Shown here one piece after another: positions 26,721 to 35,131 of a DNA stretch of 35,211 nt. The notes beneath the pieces are model-generated. The model saw only the letters and a program-made list of their open reading frames with translations, had not been told where the DNA came from and ran no database searches. Made by a program: the position numbers and the translations under genes. How positions within the stretch are numbered: position 1 is the first letter of the stretch; the number at the start of each line of letters is the position of its first letter. This DNA comes from Streptomyces misionensis (GTDB taxonomy: Bacteria; Actinomycetota; Actinomycetes; Streptomycetales; Streptomycetaceae). Where the stretch lies: assembly GCF_007896895.1 (NCBI RefSeq), contig NZ_VOGW01000081.1:1-35211 (forward strand), read 5' to 3'.

Positions 26721-27470
26721 ATGGAGATCTTCGGCGTGGACATCGGCGGTTCGGGCATCAAGGGCGCCCCTGTCGACCTGGACAGGGGCGATCTCGCCCA
26801 GGAGCGCTGCAAGGTGCTCACCCCGCACCCGGCGACGCCCGACGGCGTGGCCGACGGGGTGAAGCAGGTGATCGACCACTTCGGCTGGACCGGCCCGGTC
26901 GGGCTGACCTTCCCCGGCGTGGTCACCGGCGGCGCCATGGTCCGTACGGCGGCCAACGTCGACAAGAGCTGGATCGACACCGACGCGCGCGCCCTGTTCG
27001 GCGGCAGGCTCGGCGGCCTCCCGGTGACCGTGGTCAACGACGCGGACGCGGCGGGCGTCGCCGAGATGCAGTTCGGCGCCGGCCGCGACCGCAAGGGCAC
27101 CGTCATCCTGCTCACCTTCGGCACCGGCATCGGCAGCGCCGTCTTCGTGGACGGCGTCCTGGTCCCCAACACCGAGCTGGGCCACCTGGAGCTGGGCGGT
27201 CACGACGCCGAGAAGAAGGCCTCCAGCAAGGCCAAGGAGGACCACGGGCTGAGCTGGGAGCAGTGGGCGCGCCGCGTCCAGAAGTACCTCGCGCACGTGG
27301 AGATGCTCTTCTCGCCGGAGCTGTTCATCATCGGCGGCGGCGTCAGCCGCAAGGCCGACAAGTTCCTGCCCCACATCACGGGCGTCAAGGCCGAGATCGT
27401 CCCCGCGCAGCTCCAGAACAACGCGGGGATCGTGGGCGCGGCGATGCGAGCGGCGCAGCAGCGGCCGTAG
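26721..27470 (+). CDS. ppgK: Polyphosphate glucokinase (ROK family)
   Basis: A 249-residue cytosolic kinase that phosphorylates glucose using polyphosphate (and often ATP). The phosphate-1 motif [10 protein letters not shown] is at 7-16, the catalytic-type Asp in [16 protein letters not shown] near residue 107, the phosphate-2 motif [15 protein letters not shown] near 133, and the C-terminal [14 protein letters not shown] adenosine region near 203. The [14 protein letters not shown] segment is typical of the actinobacterial polyphosphate enzymes rather than ordinary ROK glucokinases. The gene follows ispH by 49 bases but seems to have its own leaderless start. Confidence 0.95.
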   Translation: MEIFGVDIGGSGIKGAPVDLDRGDLAQERCKVLTPHPATPDGVADGVKQVIDHFGWTGPVGLTFPGVVTGGAMVRTAANVDKSWIDTDARALFGGRLGGLPVTVVNDADAAGVAEMQFGAGRDRKGTVILLTFGTGIGSAVFVDGVLVPNTELGHLELGGHDAEKKASSKAKEDHGLSWEQWARRVQKYLAHVEMLFSPELFIIGGGVSRKADKFLPHITGVKAEIVPAQLQNNAGIVGAAMRAAQQRP

Positions 27471-27500
27471 CCGGACGCGGCGGCCCGGCAGCGCTCGTAC

Positions 27501-28040
27501 TCAGGGGCGCTTCCTGCGCCGCCGCACCCACTGCACCCGGCGGACCAGCACGATCACCCCGGCGATCAGCGTCCCCCCGTACAGCCAGCCGGCCTGGGTG
27601 GCGAGCCCGGTCGCCAGGCCCATCAGCCGGCCGAGCAGCCCCTCGCGCCCGTCGGCGACCACCAGCAGCCCGGCCGCGAACGCGATGGGCACGGCCACGG
27701 GCGCGGTCAGCACGTCCCCGGCCCGCACCCACAGCGCGGTCAGCACGCACACCGGCAGGAACAGCACGCCGTACACCGGCAGCGAGCCGTCGAGGAGCAG
27801 CTGGTCCAGGCAGCCCAGCAGGAACATCACGGCCACGCAGAACAGGCCCCCGCCGAGCCCGGTGAGCCGGGGGTTCGGCAGCCCACGGCCGGGCGGCCCC
27901 GGCCGGGCCGGGCGAGACTGCCCCGCGCCGCGCCCCGCCGCCGGGCCGCCCGGGCGGCGCCGGGCCTGCGGCGGCAGCTGGGCGCGGGGCGCGGGGCGCC
28001 GCCGTCCGTCGTTCGGGGGTCGCGTTCTGTGCTGCTCCAT
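27501..28040 (-). CDS. DUF6542 membrane protein
   Basis: A 179-residue protein with a Pro/Arg/Gly-rich cytoplasmic N-terminus of about 55 residues and four likely membrane segments (about 60-80, 88-105, 113-130 and 148-168), ending in a very basic tail (RRVQWVRRRRKRP). This matches the DUF6542 family of streptomycete membrane proteins; no function is known. ATG 28040 lies six bases after TAAGTT, indicating a leaderless transcript. It converges on ppgK with a 30-base gap in which I see no good hairpin. Confidence 0.8.
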   Translation of the reverse strand: MEQHRTRPPNDGRRRPAPRAQLPPQARRRPGGPAAGRGAGQSRPARPGPPGRGLPNPRLTGLGGGLFCVAVMFLLGCLDQLLLDGSLPVYGVLFLPVCVLTALWVRAGDVLTAPVAVPIAFAAGLLVVADGREGLLGRLMGLATGLATQAGWLYGGTLIAGVIVLVRRVQWVRRRRKRP

Positions 28041-28046
28041 TGGACC

Positions 28047-28075
28047 AACTTAGGTCTGTTTATGTGCCCAGTCGC
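28047..28075 (-). promoter_or_regulatory. Promoter for a leaderless DUF6542 transcript
   Basis: On the minus strand GCGACT (28070-28075), a 17-base spacer and TAAGTT (28047-28052) precede the ATG by six bases. Confidence 0.45.
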
Positions 28076-28229
28076 TCCCCAGACACGCCGATCGGCCTAC
28101 GTTGGCCGGACCGGTGACGCTCCGGGGAGGCCGTCGCGCGGAACGCCGTAGACTGGTGGATCGGCCAGTGTCCTCCTAGGGCCTGGCAGCCCCCAGCTCC
28201 TGGCCCTCTCATCCACGGGAAGTCGCAAC

Positions 28230-29318
<1,089 letters not shown>

Positions 29319-29426
29319 TACGTCCGGCGGAAGGCCGTCTGACCTGCGGCGGAGCGGGTTGGGCGGCCTTTGCGGTCCGCACAGAGTCCGCAGCGTGCTG
29401 GATGTGTCCGGCACGCGGGGGAGCGG

Positions 29427-29666
29427 TTACGCTGCTTCGTCGACCTGTGGCTGGGCATCGGCGGACTGGTCGGCGTACGCCTTGTCGACGGCGGCCCGGG
29501 TCCGCTCCTCGGAGTCAGGCCACAGGTGGGTGCAGATGTTCAGCGTCATGGCCGCGTTGGTGTGGCCGAGGCGGGCTACAAGCTCGCCTGCGAAGCCGAC
29601 CCCCACGGCCACGCCGCTTAGATGATGCGCGCCCTCGCCCACCAGGCGCTGAGCCTCAAAAGCCAC
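29427..29666 (-). pseudogene. Tyrosine recombinase (integrase) C-terminal remnant
   Basis: A 79-codon leftward frame. From about residue 29 it reads LVARLGHTNAAMTLNICTHLWPDSEERTRAAVDKAYAD, the end of a Streptomyces phage/plasmid-type integrase: box II LGHxxxxxTL, then the usual Y-x-H, then the HLWPDSEERTRAAVD tail. The catalytic Tyr position is Cys (TGC at 29532-29534), and the domain's His/Arg residues and the whole N-terminal part are missing. Residues before 29 do not look homologous. It lies next to the left repeat, where an integrase gene normally abuts its attachment site. It cannot encode an active recombinase. Confidence 0.8.
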
Positions 29667-30221
29667 ACCACTGCGTCGACCTCGTCGAAGGCGCCCTCCG
29701 CACAGGTCTCGGCCACGTCGACGGCCAGACCGAGACTCTGCTTCACATCACCCACGCTCGCGCCTACGCCGCAGTCAACGAGAACCCATTGGCCGCGCGC
29801 CCTGCTCGCCGCCGAAGACGCGCTCCTCCGGGACGACGCACCCCAACCCAGCTACTCCCGCGTCAGCGGCCCTGCCGCCGGCACCGTGGCCAGCCACACC
29901 GCTCGCACCCTCACCGACCTCGCCGACCACATCGGCACCGAACAGCAGCACCGCGACGCCCTCACCCGCTGGGACCCTGAGAAGTACAAGCGCGTCCACG
30001 CGCTCACCCACGCCGACCTCGGTGACAGCCTCGCCGCTCAGGCCCGCGCCGACGAGGCCGTCGCCGCCTGGACCCAGGCCCTGCTGCTCATGGATGGCAT
30101 GGCCTCCGACCGTACTCGGAAGGCGATCACTTCGATCCGCTCCACGCTCGCGGTCTACCAGCGTCGCCGCGTTCCCGGTGCCGCCGATCTCGCCCGCCGC
30201 GCCCGTGAGGCCCTCGCCTAA
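29663..30221 (+). pseudogene. TPR-type transcriptional regulator, truncated and frameshifted
   Basis: The region encodes the C-terminal half of a Streptomyces XRE/TPR regulator. From about 29666 one frame reads HHCVDLVEGALRTGLGHVDG and on to AAVNENPLAAR. Near 29793-29801 the reading passes to another frame, which continues ALLAAEDALLRDD through RYDP-type TPR sequence (LTRWDPEKYKRVHALTHADL) to the stop at 30221. Restoring two bases in the GCGCGC run would join them. The N-terminal helix-turn-helix is absent, replaced by the integrase remnant. The downstream NUDIX gene is its usual partner in Streptomyces, as I recall it. Confidence 0.7.
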
Positions 30222-30255
30222 CATGCCCAACAACCCGTCCGACGAAGGGAACCCC

Positions 30256-30312
30256 GTGGCTCAGCAGACCGGCGACCGATCCCAACCCTCAAGGCGGCGC
30301 TCGAATCGATGA
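30256..30312 (+). other. Out-of-frame natural start of the NUDIX gene, or an 18-codon leader ORF
   Basis: GTG 30256 has a well-placed AAGGGA (30245-30250). Its frame encodes 18 residues and ends in a TGA overlapping the NUDIX ATG (ATGA, 30309-30312). In the NUDIX frame the bases just upstream would read TLKAALES, which looks like the original N-terminus, so a single small indel near 30277-30283 probably split the start. The overlap could still permit coupled translation. Confidence 0.45.
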
Positions 30313-30746
30313 CCCTGCTGGTCGCGGCCGTCATCGTCCACGACAAGGCCACCAACCGCGTCGTCCTCCTCCAGCGCAGCGAGAACGCCAAGTTCGCCCA
30401 GGGCATGTGGGACCTCCCCGTCGGCAAGAGCGAGCCGGGCGAGCCCATCACGCAGACGGCAGTCCGCGAGCTGTACGAGGAGACGGGCCTCACGGTGAAG
30501 CCCGAGTCCCTCAAGGTCGCCCACATCATCCACGGCGCCTGGGGCGTTGAAGCCCCCAACGGCTTCCTCACCGTCGTCTTCGCCGCCCACGAATGGACCG
30601 GCGAACCCGAAAACCGCGAACCCCGCAAGCACTCGCAGGTCTGCTGGCTCGACGCCGACGCCATCCCCGACGCCTTTGTCGACACAACTGCCAGCGCCCT
30701 CCAGCACTACCTCAACAATGGCTCGGAGGTCTCCCTTGACGGCTGA
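30309..30746 (+). CDS. NUDIX hydrolase
   Basis: A 145-residue NUDIX hydrolase, which cleaves nucleoside diphosphates linked to another group. The NUDIX box is complete: GKSEPGEPITQTAVRELYEE followed by TGL fits G-x5-E-x7-R-E-U-x-E-E-x-G-U. The remainder (VAHIIHGAWGVEAPNGFLTVVF) is normal to the C-terminus EVSLDG. The substrate cannot be predicted. The first ATG in frame has only a weak upstream AAGG. The strong ribosome site belongs to GTG 30256 in another frame, so the protein probably lacks about 15 N-terminal residues or is made by coupling. It follows the broken TPR regulator and converges on the DUF4276 gene. Confidence 0.8.
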   Translation: MTLLVAAVIVHDKATNRVVLLQRSENAKFAQGMWDLPVGKSEPGEPITQTAVRELYEETGLTVKPESLKVAHIIHGAWGVEAPNGFLTVVFAAHEWTGEPENREPRKHSQVCWLDADAIPDAFVDTTASALQHYLNNGSEVSLDG

Positions 30747-30817
30747 TCTGCAGCATGAGCCGCAGGCTTGCTCCAGCCCAGCGGCAGGTGCGTGAACCTA
30801 TGGCTTAGCTGAGTGGG

Positions 30818-31450
30818 TTATTGGTTGAGAGACTCGAACGCCTCGTTGAGGTCCTTGACGAAACGCTGCCACGACGGAAGGCCAACCACCGGCCCCTCGG
30901 GATCCAGGAGTTCGAGCATGCGCAGCCGGTGCTGCGAGAAACGCTTCTGGAACTGGACGAGGCGACGTCCTTTGTACTCGCTTGCCCGCGCCAGCGAGTC
31001 CTTGAGGAGCTGTTTAGGGTCGGCGACCGTTTCCGCTGCAGTGCCTTTGGGGAGATCAAGTGTGACGCGGCCGCGCGGGTTTTCGGCGACCTGACGCAGA
31101 CACGCCTCATCGAGAAGCAGCCACGCCTCCAACATGCGGACGGGCACCACAGCGACGTGCCGGAGACCGGGCCACTCGGCGTGTACTGCCTCCGCGATCT
31201 CGACCCTGCGGTCCTGGGCGGGACCCCGGTCGGCGTCCCGTTGGACCACTACCAAGTCGTAGGTCCCGTGGAGCCTACGGGCTGCCCGCAGCTTGTCCCG
31301 GACGGAATGGCCAGGTGGCGGCCGGAGCAGCCCGAAGTCGGGAACGGTTATCGAAGCGTCGAGCCCCTTGCGCGCGGCAATGGATTCGACGTGCCGTACG
31401 AGGCCGTTGTCGCTGCTGCCTTCGCCGATGAAGAGAATACGAGTGGTCAC
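30818..31450 (-). CDS. DUF4276 (TOPRIM-like) protein, putative effector
   Basis: A 210-residue protein of the DUF4276 family, which has a TOPRIM-like fold. The expected acidic residues are visible: Glu10 in ILFIGEGSSDNGLV and Asp72/Asp74 in VVVQRDADRG, the E...DxD pattern that binds metal in TOPRIM nucleases. A helical second part (VRMLEAWLLLDEACLRQV onward) is family-typical. GTG 31450 overlaps the stop of the ATPase gene by four bases, so the two proteins are made together. ATPase plus TOPRIM pairs occur in anti-phage systems such as PARIS and, fused, in OLD/Gabija proteins. I infer a nuclease or toxin controlled by the ATPase. It ends 71 bases from the convergent NUDIX stop. Confidence 0.8.
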   Translation of the reverse strand: MTTRILFIGEGSSDNGLVRHVESIAARKGLDASITVPDFGLLRPPPGHSVRDKLRAARRLHGTYDLVVVQRDADRGPAQDRRVEIAEAVHAEWPGLRHVAVVPVRMLEAWLLLDEACLRQVAENPRGRVTLDLPKGTAAETVADPKQLLKDSLARASEYKGRRLVQFQKRFSQHRLRMLELLDPEGPVVGLPSWQRFVKDLNEAFESLNQ

Positions 31451-32862
31451 GCGGCCCCCCAGTCCAGCGTGAGCTGCGCTCCGGCAGGAGTGGTGAGGTA
31501 CGGCAGGACGTCGGCCTTAGTCACAAAGTCGGCGCCCGTCTTTGTGGCGCGCCATGTCTCGGCGAGCGGACGCAAACGCAGTACCCGATTCAGGGAGCCG
31601 TCCTCCGCCTTGTGGATCGCGGTATCGGCGAACAAGAGGTCGTCAGGATTGACGAGCTGCACGACCCCTGGTGAGTGTGTGTTGATCAGCACCTGTCGGA
31701 ACGGATTGTCCGTGCCAGGTTCCTCCGACGGGTCGACGGCAAGGTCTTGGACAAGGGCGACCATGGCGTTGAGGTTGGCGGGGTGGATGCCGTTCTCCGG
31801 CTCCTCCATGCAGATCAGGCCGCGCACGGACGCGTCCTCGAGTAGGACGCACAGGGCCAGGAAGCGCAGGGTTCCTTCAGAGAGACTGCGGGCAGGCAGG
31901 GTAATGCCGGCCACCTCACGCACATTGACCGTGAGGAGCTGCCGGACCTCGTCCTGATCGACATCCAGATCACGGATATGGATTCCCGTCAGGTCCGAGA
32001 GACGCCCCGCCACCCTGGCGTAGACCTGGCTGGGATCCGCGCCAGGAGTGTCGTGGGCCACGCGGAAGAGTGTCGCGGGCAGGTGGGAGCCGTCGGCACC
32101 CATCACCTGCGGGTCGACATACCGATCGGACCTGCGCAGAGCTGACGGCTCAAGAGCGAGCCGTCGCCAGGACTGCATCTCACGGCGCGCGGCGAGGATG
32201 GTCGGGTCGTCGCTGCTGGTGATGGTGGAGACGACGGTTGCGGGTGCCCGGGACGCTGCGGCTGGCTTGGGCTGACCTCGGCTGCCACCGTCCTGGTGGA
32301 TTTTGACGACCGACTCGCCGGATTCAGTCGTCGTGGAGATGAAAGGGGCACCGCTGCGGTGGCCCTGAATGACGGTGTTGCGGAACTCCTTCGCGCTGTG
32401 GGGGAAGAGGAGGTGACGGGCGGCCTTGCCCTTGGTGATGTGGCTCAGTGTCTCGTGGAGGAGGGTGAGGCGGCCGAAACGGTCCAGGCCGGACGGCTCC
32501 TGGTAGCCGACTTCAAGCTCATACCGCAGAAACGTGGTTGTGGCCTTGGCGGCTCGGCCGAAGTCGTCCTGAGCGTTAAGCGGGACGATCATCTCGGCGG
32601 CGAACCGCATCCGGTGACGGCCAGGCGCGAAGCCCTTCCAGAACAGATCACGAGGGTCACCATGACGCTCACCGTGTACGCCCCGGACCTCCTGGGCCGC
32701 CTCCATCATCGATTGGTCGGCGAGTAGGGAGAGGAACTGGATGGCATCGAAAACATTCGACTTGCCGGTGCCGTTCTCCCCTGCGATGCAGGTGAAGGGG
32801 CCGAAGTCGATGGATAGGTCCAGAAGGTTCTTGAACCCGTGGACTTCGAGGCGGGTCAGCAT
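31447..32862 (-). CDS. AAA family ATPase (SMC/OLD-like), putative defence sensor
   Basis: A 471-residue ABC/SMC-like ATPase. Residues 1-40 read LTRLEVHGFKNLLDLSIDFG then GPFTCIAGENGTGKSN, the classical strand plus Walker A (28-35) of AAA_21/OLD proteins. After an insert of about 280 residues come the signature-like SLSEGTLRFLALCVLLED (about 325-340), Walker B GLICMEEPENGIHP (about 344) and the H-loop INTHSP (about 390). ATG 32862 follows CCGGAGACAGC, and the open frame to 32979 has no comparable start. The insert is too short for a long SMC coiled coil. It leads a two-gene operon with the DUF4276 gene and has no TOPRIM domain of its own. Confidence 0.88.
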   Translation of the reverse strand: MLTRLEVHGFKNLLDLSIDFGPFTCIAGENGTGKSNVFDAIQFLSLLADQSMMEAAQEVRGVHGERHGDPRDLFWKGFAPGRHRMRFAAEMIVPLNAQDDFGRAAKATTTFLRYELEVGYQEPSGLDRFGRLTLLHETLSHITKGKAARHLLFPHSAKEFRNTVIQGHRSGAPFISTTTESGESVVKIHQDGGSRGQPKPAAASRAPATVVSTITSSDDPTILAARREMQSWRRLALEPSALRRSDRYVDPQVMGADGSHLPATLFRVAHDTPGADPSQVYARVAGRLSDLTGIHIRDLDVDQDEVRQLLTVNVREVAGITLPARSLSEGTLRFLALCVLLEDASVRGLICMEEPENGIHPANLNAMVALVQDLAVDPSEEPGTDNPFRQVLINTHSPGVVQLVNPDDLLFADTAIHKAEDGSLNRVLRLRPLAETWRATKTGADFVTKADVLPYLTTPAGAQLTLDWGAA

Positions 32863-32971
32863 GCTGTCTCCGGAGGCTCGCCGGGCGGATCCGTTAAGAC
32901 TACTGGTGAGGAAGATGTCATCCCGTGTGTACGTTGGCGGTCCTTCCCAGCTCTTGACCACGGGATCGCTG

Positions 32972-33043
32972 CCCCACATCCCCTACGGCGCCTGGGGCGT
33001 CGAAGCCACCAAAGGCTTCCTTGCACTCGTCTTCGCCACCTAC
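32972..33043 (+). pseudogene. NUDIX gene fragment
   Basis: These 72 bases read PHIPYGAWGVEATKGFLALV then FATY in one frame, matching AHIIHGAWGVEAPNGFLTVV then FAAH of the NUDIX gene at 30519-30590. By hand count 59 of 72 bases agree with no gap. It has no NUDIX box, start or end. It has the same orientation as the intact gene, and the ATPase-DUF4276 operon lies between the two. Confidence 0.7.
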
Positions 33044-33059
33044 AGGGTTGAGAGGCGGG

Positions 33060-33640
33060 CAGCTCCCCCGTGAGCGGGCTGGGGCTGGGGTAGCCGAGGT
33101 GTCCCACGCCCTTGACCCACTCGTCCCAGAGGCCGCCGGGCTCAGTGAAGCGGTCGGCGTGGTGGGTGCCGAGGTGGGCGTCGAGACGGAGGAGTGCGCC
33201 GAGGGCTGCGGGCTGGTCGTAGCGGAGGTCGGTGCGGGGGAGGTAATGGTCGAGGTAGGCGGTGAGGATCTCGGCGTCCGCGTGCGTGCCGAAGCGGGCC
33301 AGGCGAAGCAGTAGGCGCTGCCGGAGAAACAGAACTCGCTGGCCAGGAGCAGGTCGCCGATGCGTTCGCGGAATGTGGCGCGTCGCCCTACGCCGATCAG
33401 CCAGGCGGCGGTGAGGCGTGAGCGCCACTCGTAGCCGAGGAGAGCGTCCAGCTCGGCGTCGGTGATCGTGGCCGAGTCGTCGATGAGGTGACGGGCGAAA
33501 AGTTCGGCGTGAGGCCACTCGGACCGCAGTAATCGACCACTTTTCAGGACGAGATAGCGCGCGTGGCCTGAGTCCTTCCTTGCCGGGTGGCGCTCGATGA
33601 CGTAGCCGTAGCCGATCTCTTCGGGGTGCTGGGACGGCAT
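33060..33640 (-). pseudogene. DUF6000 family protein, frameshifted
   Basis: The ATG at 33640 opens a frame encoding SEWPHAELFARHLIDDSATI, LLGYEWRSRLTAAWLIGVGR and SEFCFSGSAYCFA, typical of DUF6000. At about 33302 the frame breaks. The family sequence resumes in the next frame as LARFGTHADAEILTAYLDHY followed by LPRTDLRYDQPAALGALLRL and LWDEWVKGVGHLG. Restoring one C to GCCTGG repairs it. The resumed frame has no family-like stop before it runs into the NUDIX fragment near 33050, so the C-terminus may also be lost. It starts three bases after the HEAT-repeat gene, third in that operon. Function of the family is unknown. Confidence 0.7.
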
Positions 33641-33643
33641 GGG

Positions 33644-34375
33644 TCACTTCTCCGGGTGCAGGTCGGTGCGGTCGATCCAGGTGGGGGCGACGAAGATGTT
33701 GTCGCCGGCGGGGGCTTCGGAGGCTTCCAGCAGGGACCAGGTGCGGGACTCCTCGACCAGGTGCTCCCAGGGCGCGGTCCAGTCGAGTTCCCAGTCCAGG
33801 CCGGGGCCGGAGACGCCGTACGTGCCGCCGGCGTCCACCTGCCAGAACTGGGAGTAGAGGATCACCTGGGCGTGGTCGGCCAGGTCGTTGATGATCTCGG
33901 TGAAGTGGGCCGATGGCCAGCCGGGGGCGTCGTTCGTCGCGGTGCGGCGTAGGCGTGCGGTGAGCGGCGGGACGACAGGGGTGCGTGCGCCGAGTTCGGT
34001 CAGGGCCCAGCGGATGCCGACAGACTCGGTCCAGTCCGGTGGGGTCGCCCGTTCCAGGCAAGCGCGGTAGGCGCGGCGCAGGGGCTCGACGCCGCCGTCG
34101 ATCTCCAGGCTCGCCAGGGCCATCGCCGCCCATTCCCGGACGGTGGGGTTGTCGCTGTCCAGCAGGCCGATGAGAGCGGGGCCGCAACGGGGATCGCCCA
34201 CCTCCTCGAAGACCTCGATGGCGGTCAGCTGACCGAAGCCGCCGAGGGAGGGCAGGCCGTTGATGACGGCGGGTATGGCGTCGGCGCCTATCCAGATCAG
34301 CTCCGCGCGGGCGTCGTAGGACTCGTCGGCCTTGCCGTCGAGCTGCTGGACGAGTGTCTCGATGCGGGAGGTCAT
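33644..34375 (-). CDS. HEAT-repeat domain protein
   Basis: A 243-residue protein. Residues 1-115 form HEAT-like helical repeats (ARAELIWIGADAIPAVINGL, TAIEVFEEVGDPRCGPALIGLL then DSDNPTVREWAAMALASL). The rest has a Trp-rich region (YSQFWQVDAGG, LDWELDWTAPWEHLVEE) that I do not recognise. No signal peptide or membrane segment. The ATG at 34375 overlaps the CPCC gene stop by four bases, and the next gene starts three bases after its stop, so it is the middle gene of a coupled trio. Such small HEAT proteins are common among immunity proteins of polymorphic toxin systems, which is one possible role. Confidence 0.75.
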   Translation of the reverse strand: MTSRIETLVQQLDGKADESYDARAELIWIGADAIPAVINGLPSLGGFGQLTAIEVFEEVGDPRCGPALIGLLDSDNPTVREWAAMALASLEIDGGVEPLRRAYRACLERATPPDWTESVGIRWALTELGARTPVVPPLTARLRRTATNDAPGWPSAHFTEIINDLADHAQVILYSQFWQVDAGGTYGVSGPGLDWELDWTAPWEHLVEESRTWSLLEASEAPAGDNIFVAPTWIDRTDLHPEK

Positions 34376-34758
34376 GACGCGGAGTGGTCCCGGCGCCAGA
34401 AGGTGGGCAGCCACCAGCAGAGCACCGATCGGTCGTCGGGCCACGGGGCGCGGTCCTCGGCCGCCCAGTCCTCGAAGGAATCCCGTGCCAGATCGATGGG
34501 GCGCCAGGCGGGGTCGAGGGGCTCGTCGTCGGCCGGAGGGCGGACATACCGTCGACCGTACTCGTCGCAGGCGCCGAAGTCCTGGTAGTTCCGCTGGGCC
34601 TCGATCAGGGAGACCTTGTTCGCGCCGCCGCTCATGGTGGGCCAGCGGAACTGGACCCCGTCGTCCTCCCAGAAGCAGACGGGGCAGATCTCGTATGAGC
34701 CGGGCATCGCGCTCAGCACGCGGTGCCCGCAGCAGGGGCAGGGGTGGGAATCGCTCAC
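34372..34758 (-). CDS. CPCC family cysteine-rich protein
   Basis: A 128-residue protein with an N-terminal CPCC zinc-ribbon-like domain: cysteines 7, 9 and 10 in HPCPCCGHRV and Cys25/Cys28 in SYEICPVCFWEDDGVQ. The continuation SGGANKVSLIEAQRNYQDFG is typical of the family. GTG 34758 follows AAGGAGA about ten bases upstream. The frame is open to 34938, but that stretch lacks a comparable site and its first codons lie in the right attachment-like repeat. It is first in the CPCC-HEAT-DUF6000 operon. CPCC proteins are scattered in accessory regions and have no established function. Confidence 0.82.
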   Translation of the reverse strand: MSDSHPCPCCGHRVLSAMPGSYEICPVCFWEDDGVQFRWPTMSGGANKVSLIEAQRNYQDFGACDEYGRRYVRPPADDEPLDPAWRPIDLARDSFEDWAAEDRAPWPDDRSVLCWWLPTFWRRDHSAS

Positions 34759-34937
34759 CTGCGCAGTCTCCTTGCAGACCCCGTCGGTGTGCCAGGGATT
34801 TCGCCGCCTCGGAGCCCCCGGCCAGTCCGCAGGACACCCGTAAACGGCCGCCGGGAGCCAACGTATGCCAACGAGGAAACCCCAGGTCAGGGCCATGGGG
34901 AGCGCTCCGCCGCAGGTCAGGATCAGACTGCAGGACA

Positions 34938-34955
34938 TTCCGGTTCAATGTGTAG
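34938..34955 (+). repeat. Right attachment-like repeat (ychF tail copy)
   Basis: TTC CGG TTC AAT GTG TAG encodes FRFNV-stop, the same peptide end as ychF, with 11 identical leading bases and only synonymous changes after that. TGCAGGAC at 34929-34936 also echoes 29278-29285, but with 13-14 bases missing between it and the core. Confidence 0.6.
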
Positions 34956-35008
34956 TGGCAACGTACCGCGGTATCGACGCGTCGCCGATCTCGCGGACAT
35001 GCGGGATC

Positions 35009-35041
35009 AAAAGGGCCGGCCCTTCGGGGGCGGGCCCTTTT
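35009..35041. terminator. Terminator outside the right repeat
   Basis: AAAAGGGCC (35009-35017) pairs with GGCCCTTTT (35033-35041), enclosing a smaller CCC-TTCG-GGG hairpin and ending in a T-run. It is probably the original ychF terminator, displaced by the inserted element. Confidence 0.85.
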
Positions 35042-35131
35042 GCTTTTCCCGTGTCGGGACGGCTGATCCCTCGTACGCAGTTCAGCTCTTCTGCGGCGGC
35101 GACGGCGCAGCCGCCGCCCGGCCGGGTGCCC

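Noticed and set aside
25565..27172. Upstream extension of xseA
   Set aside because: Antisense to ispH and ppgK; XseA homology starts at ATG 25564.
34759..34938. N-terminal extension of the CPCC protein with a hydrophobic stretch
   Set aside because: It begins inside the attachment-like repeat and lacks a good start; GTG 34758 has a strong ribosome site.
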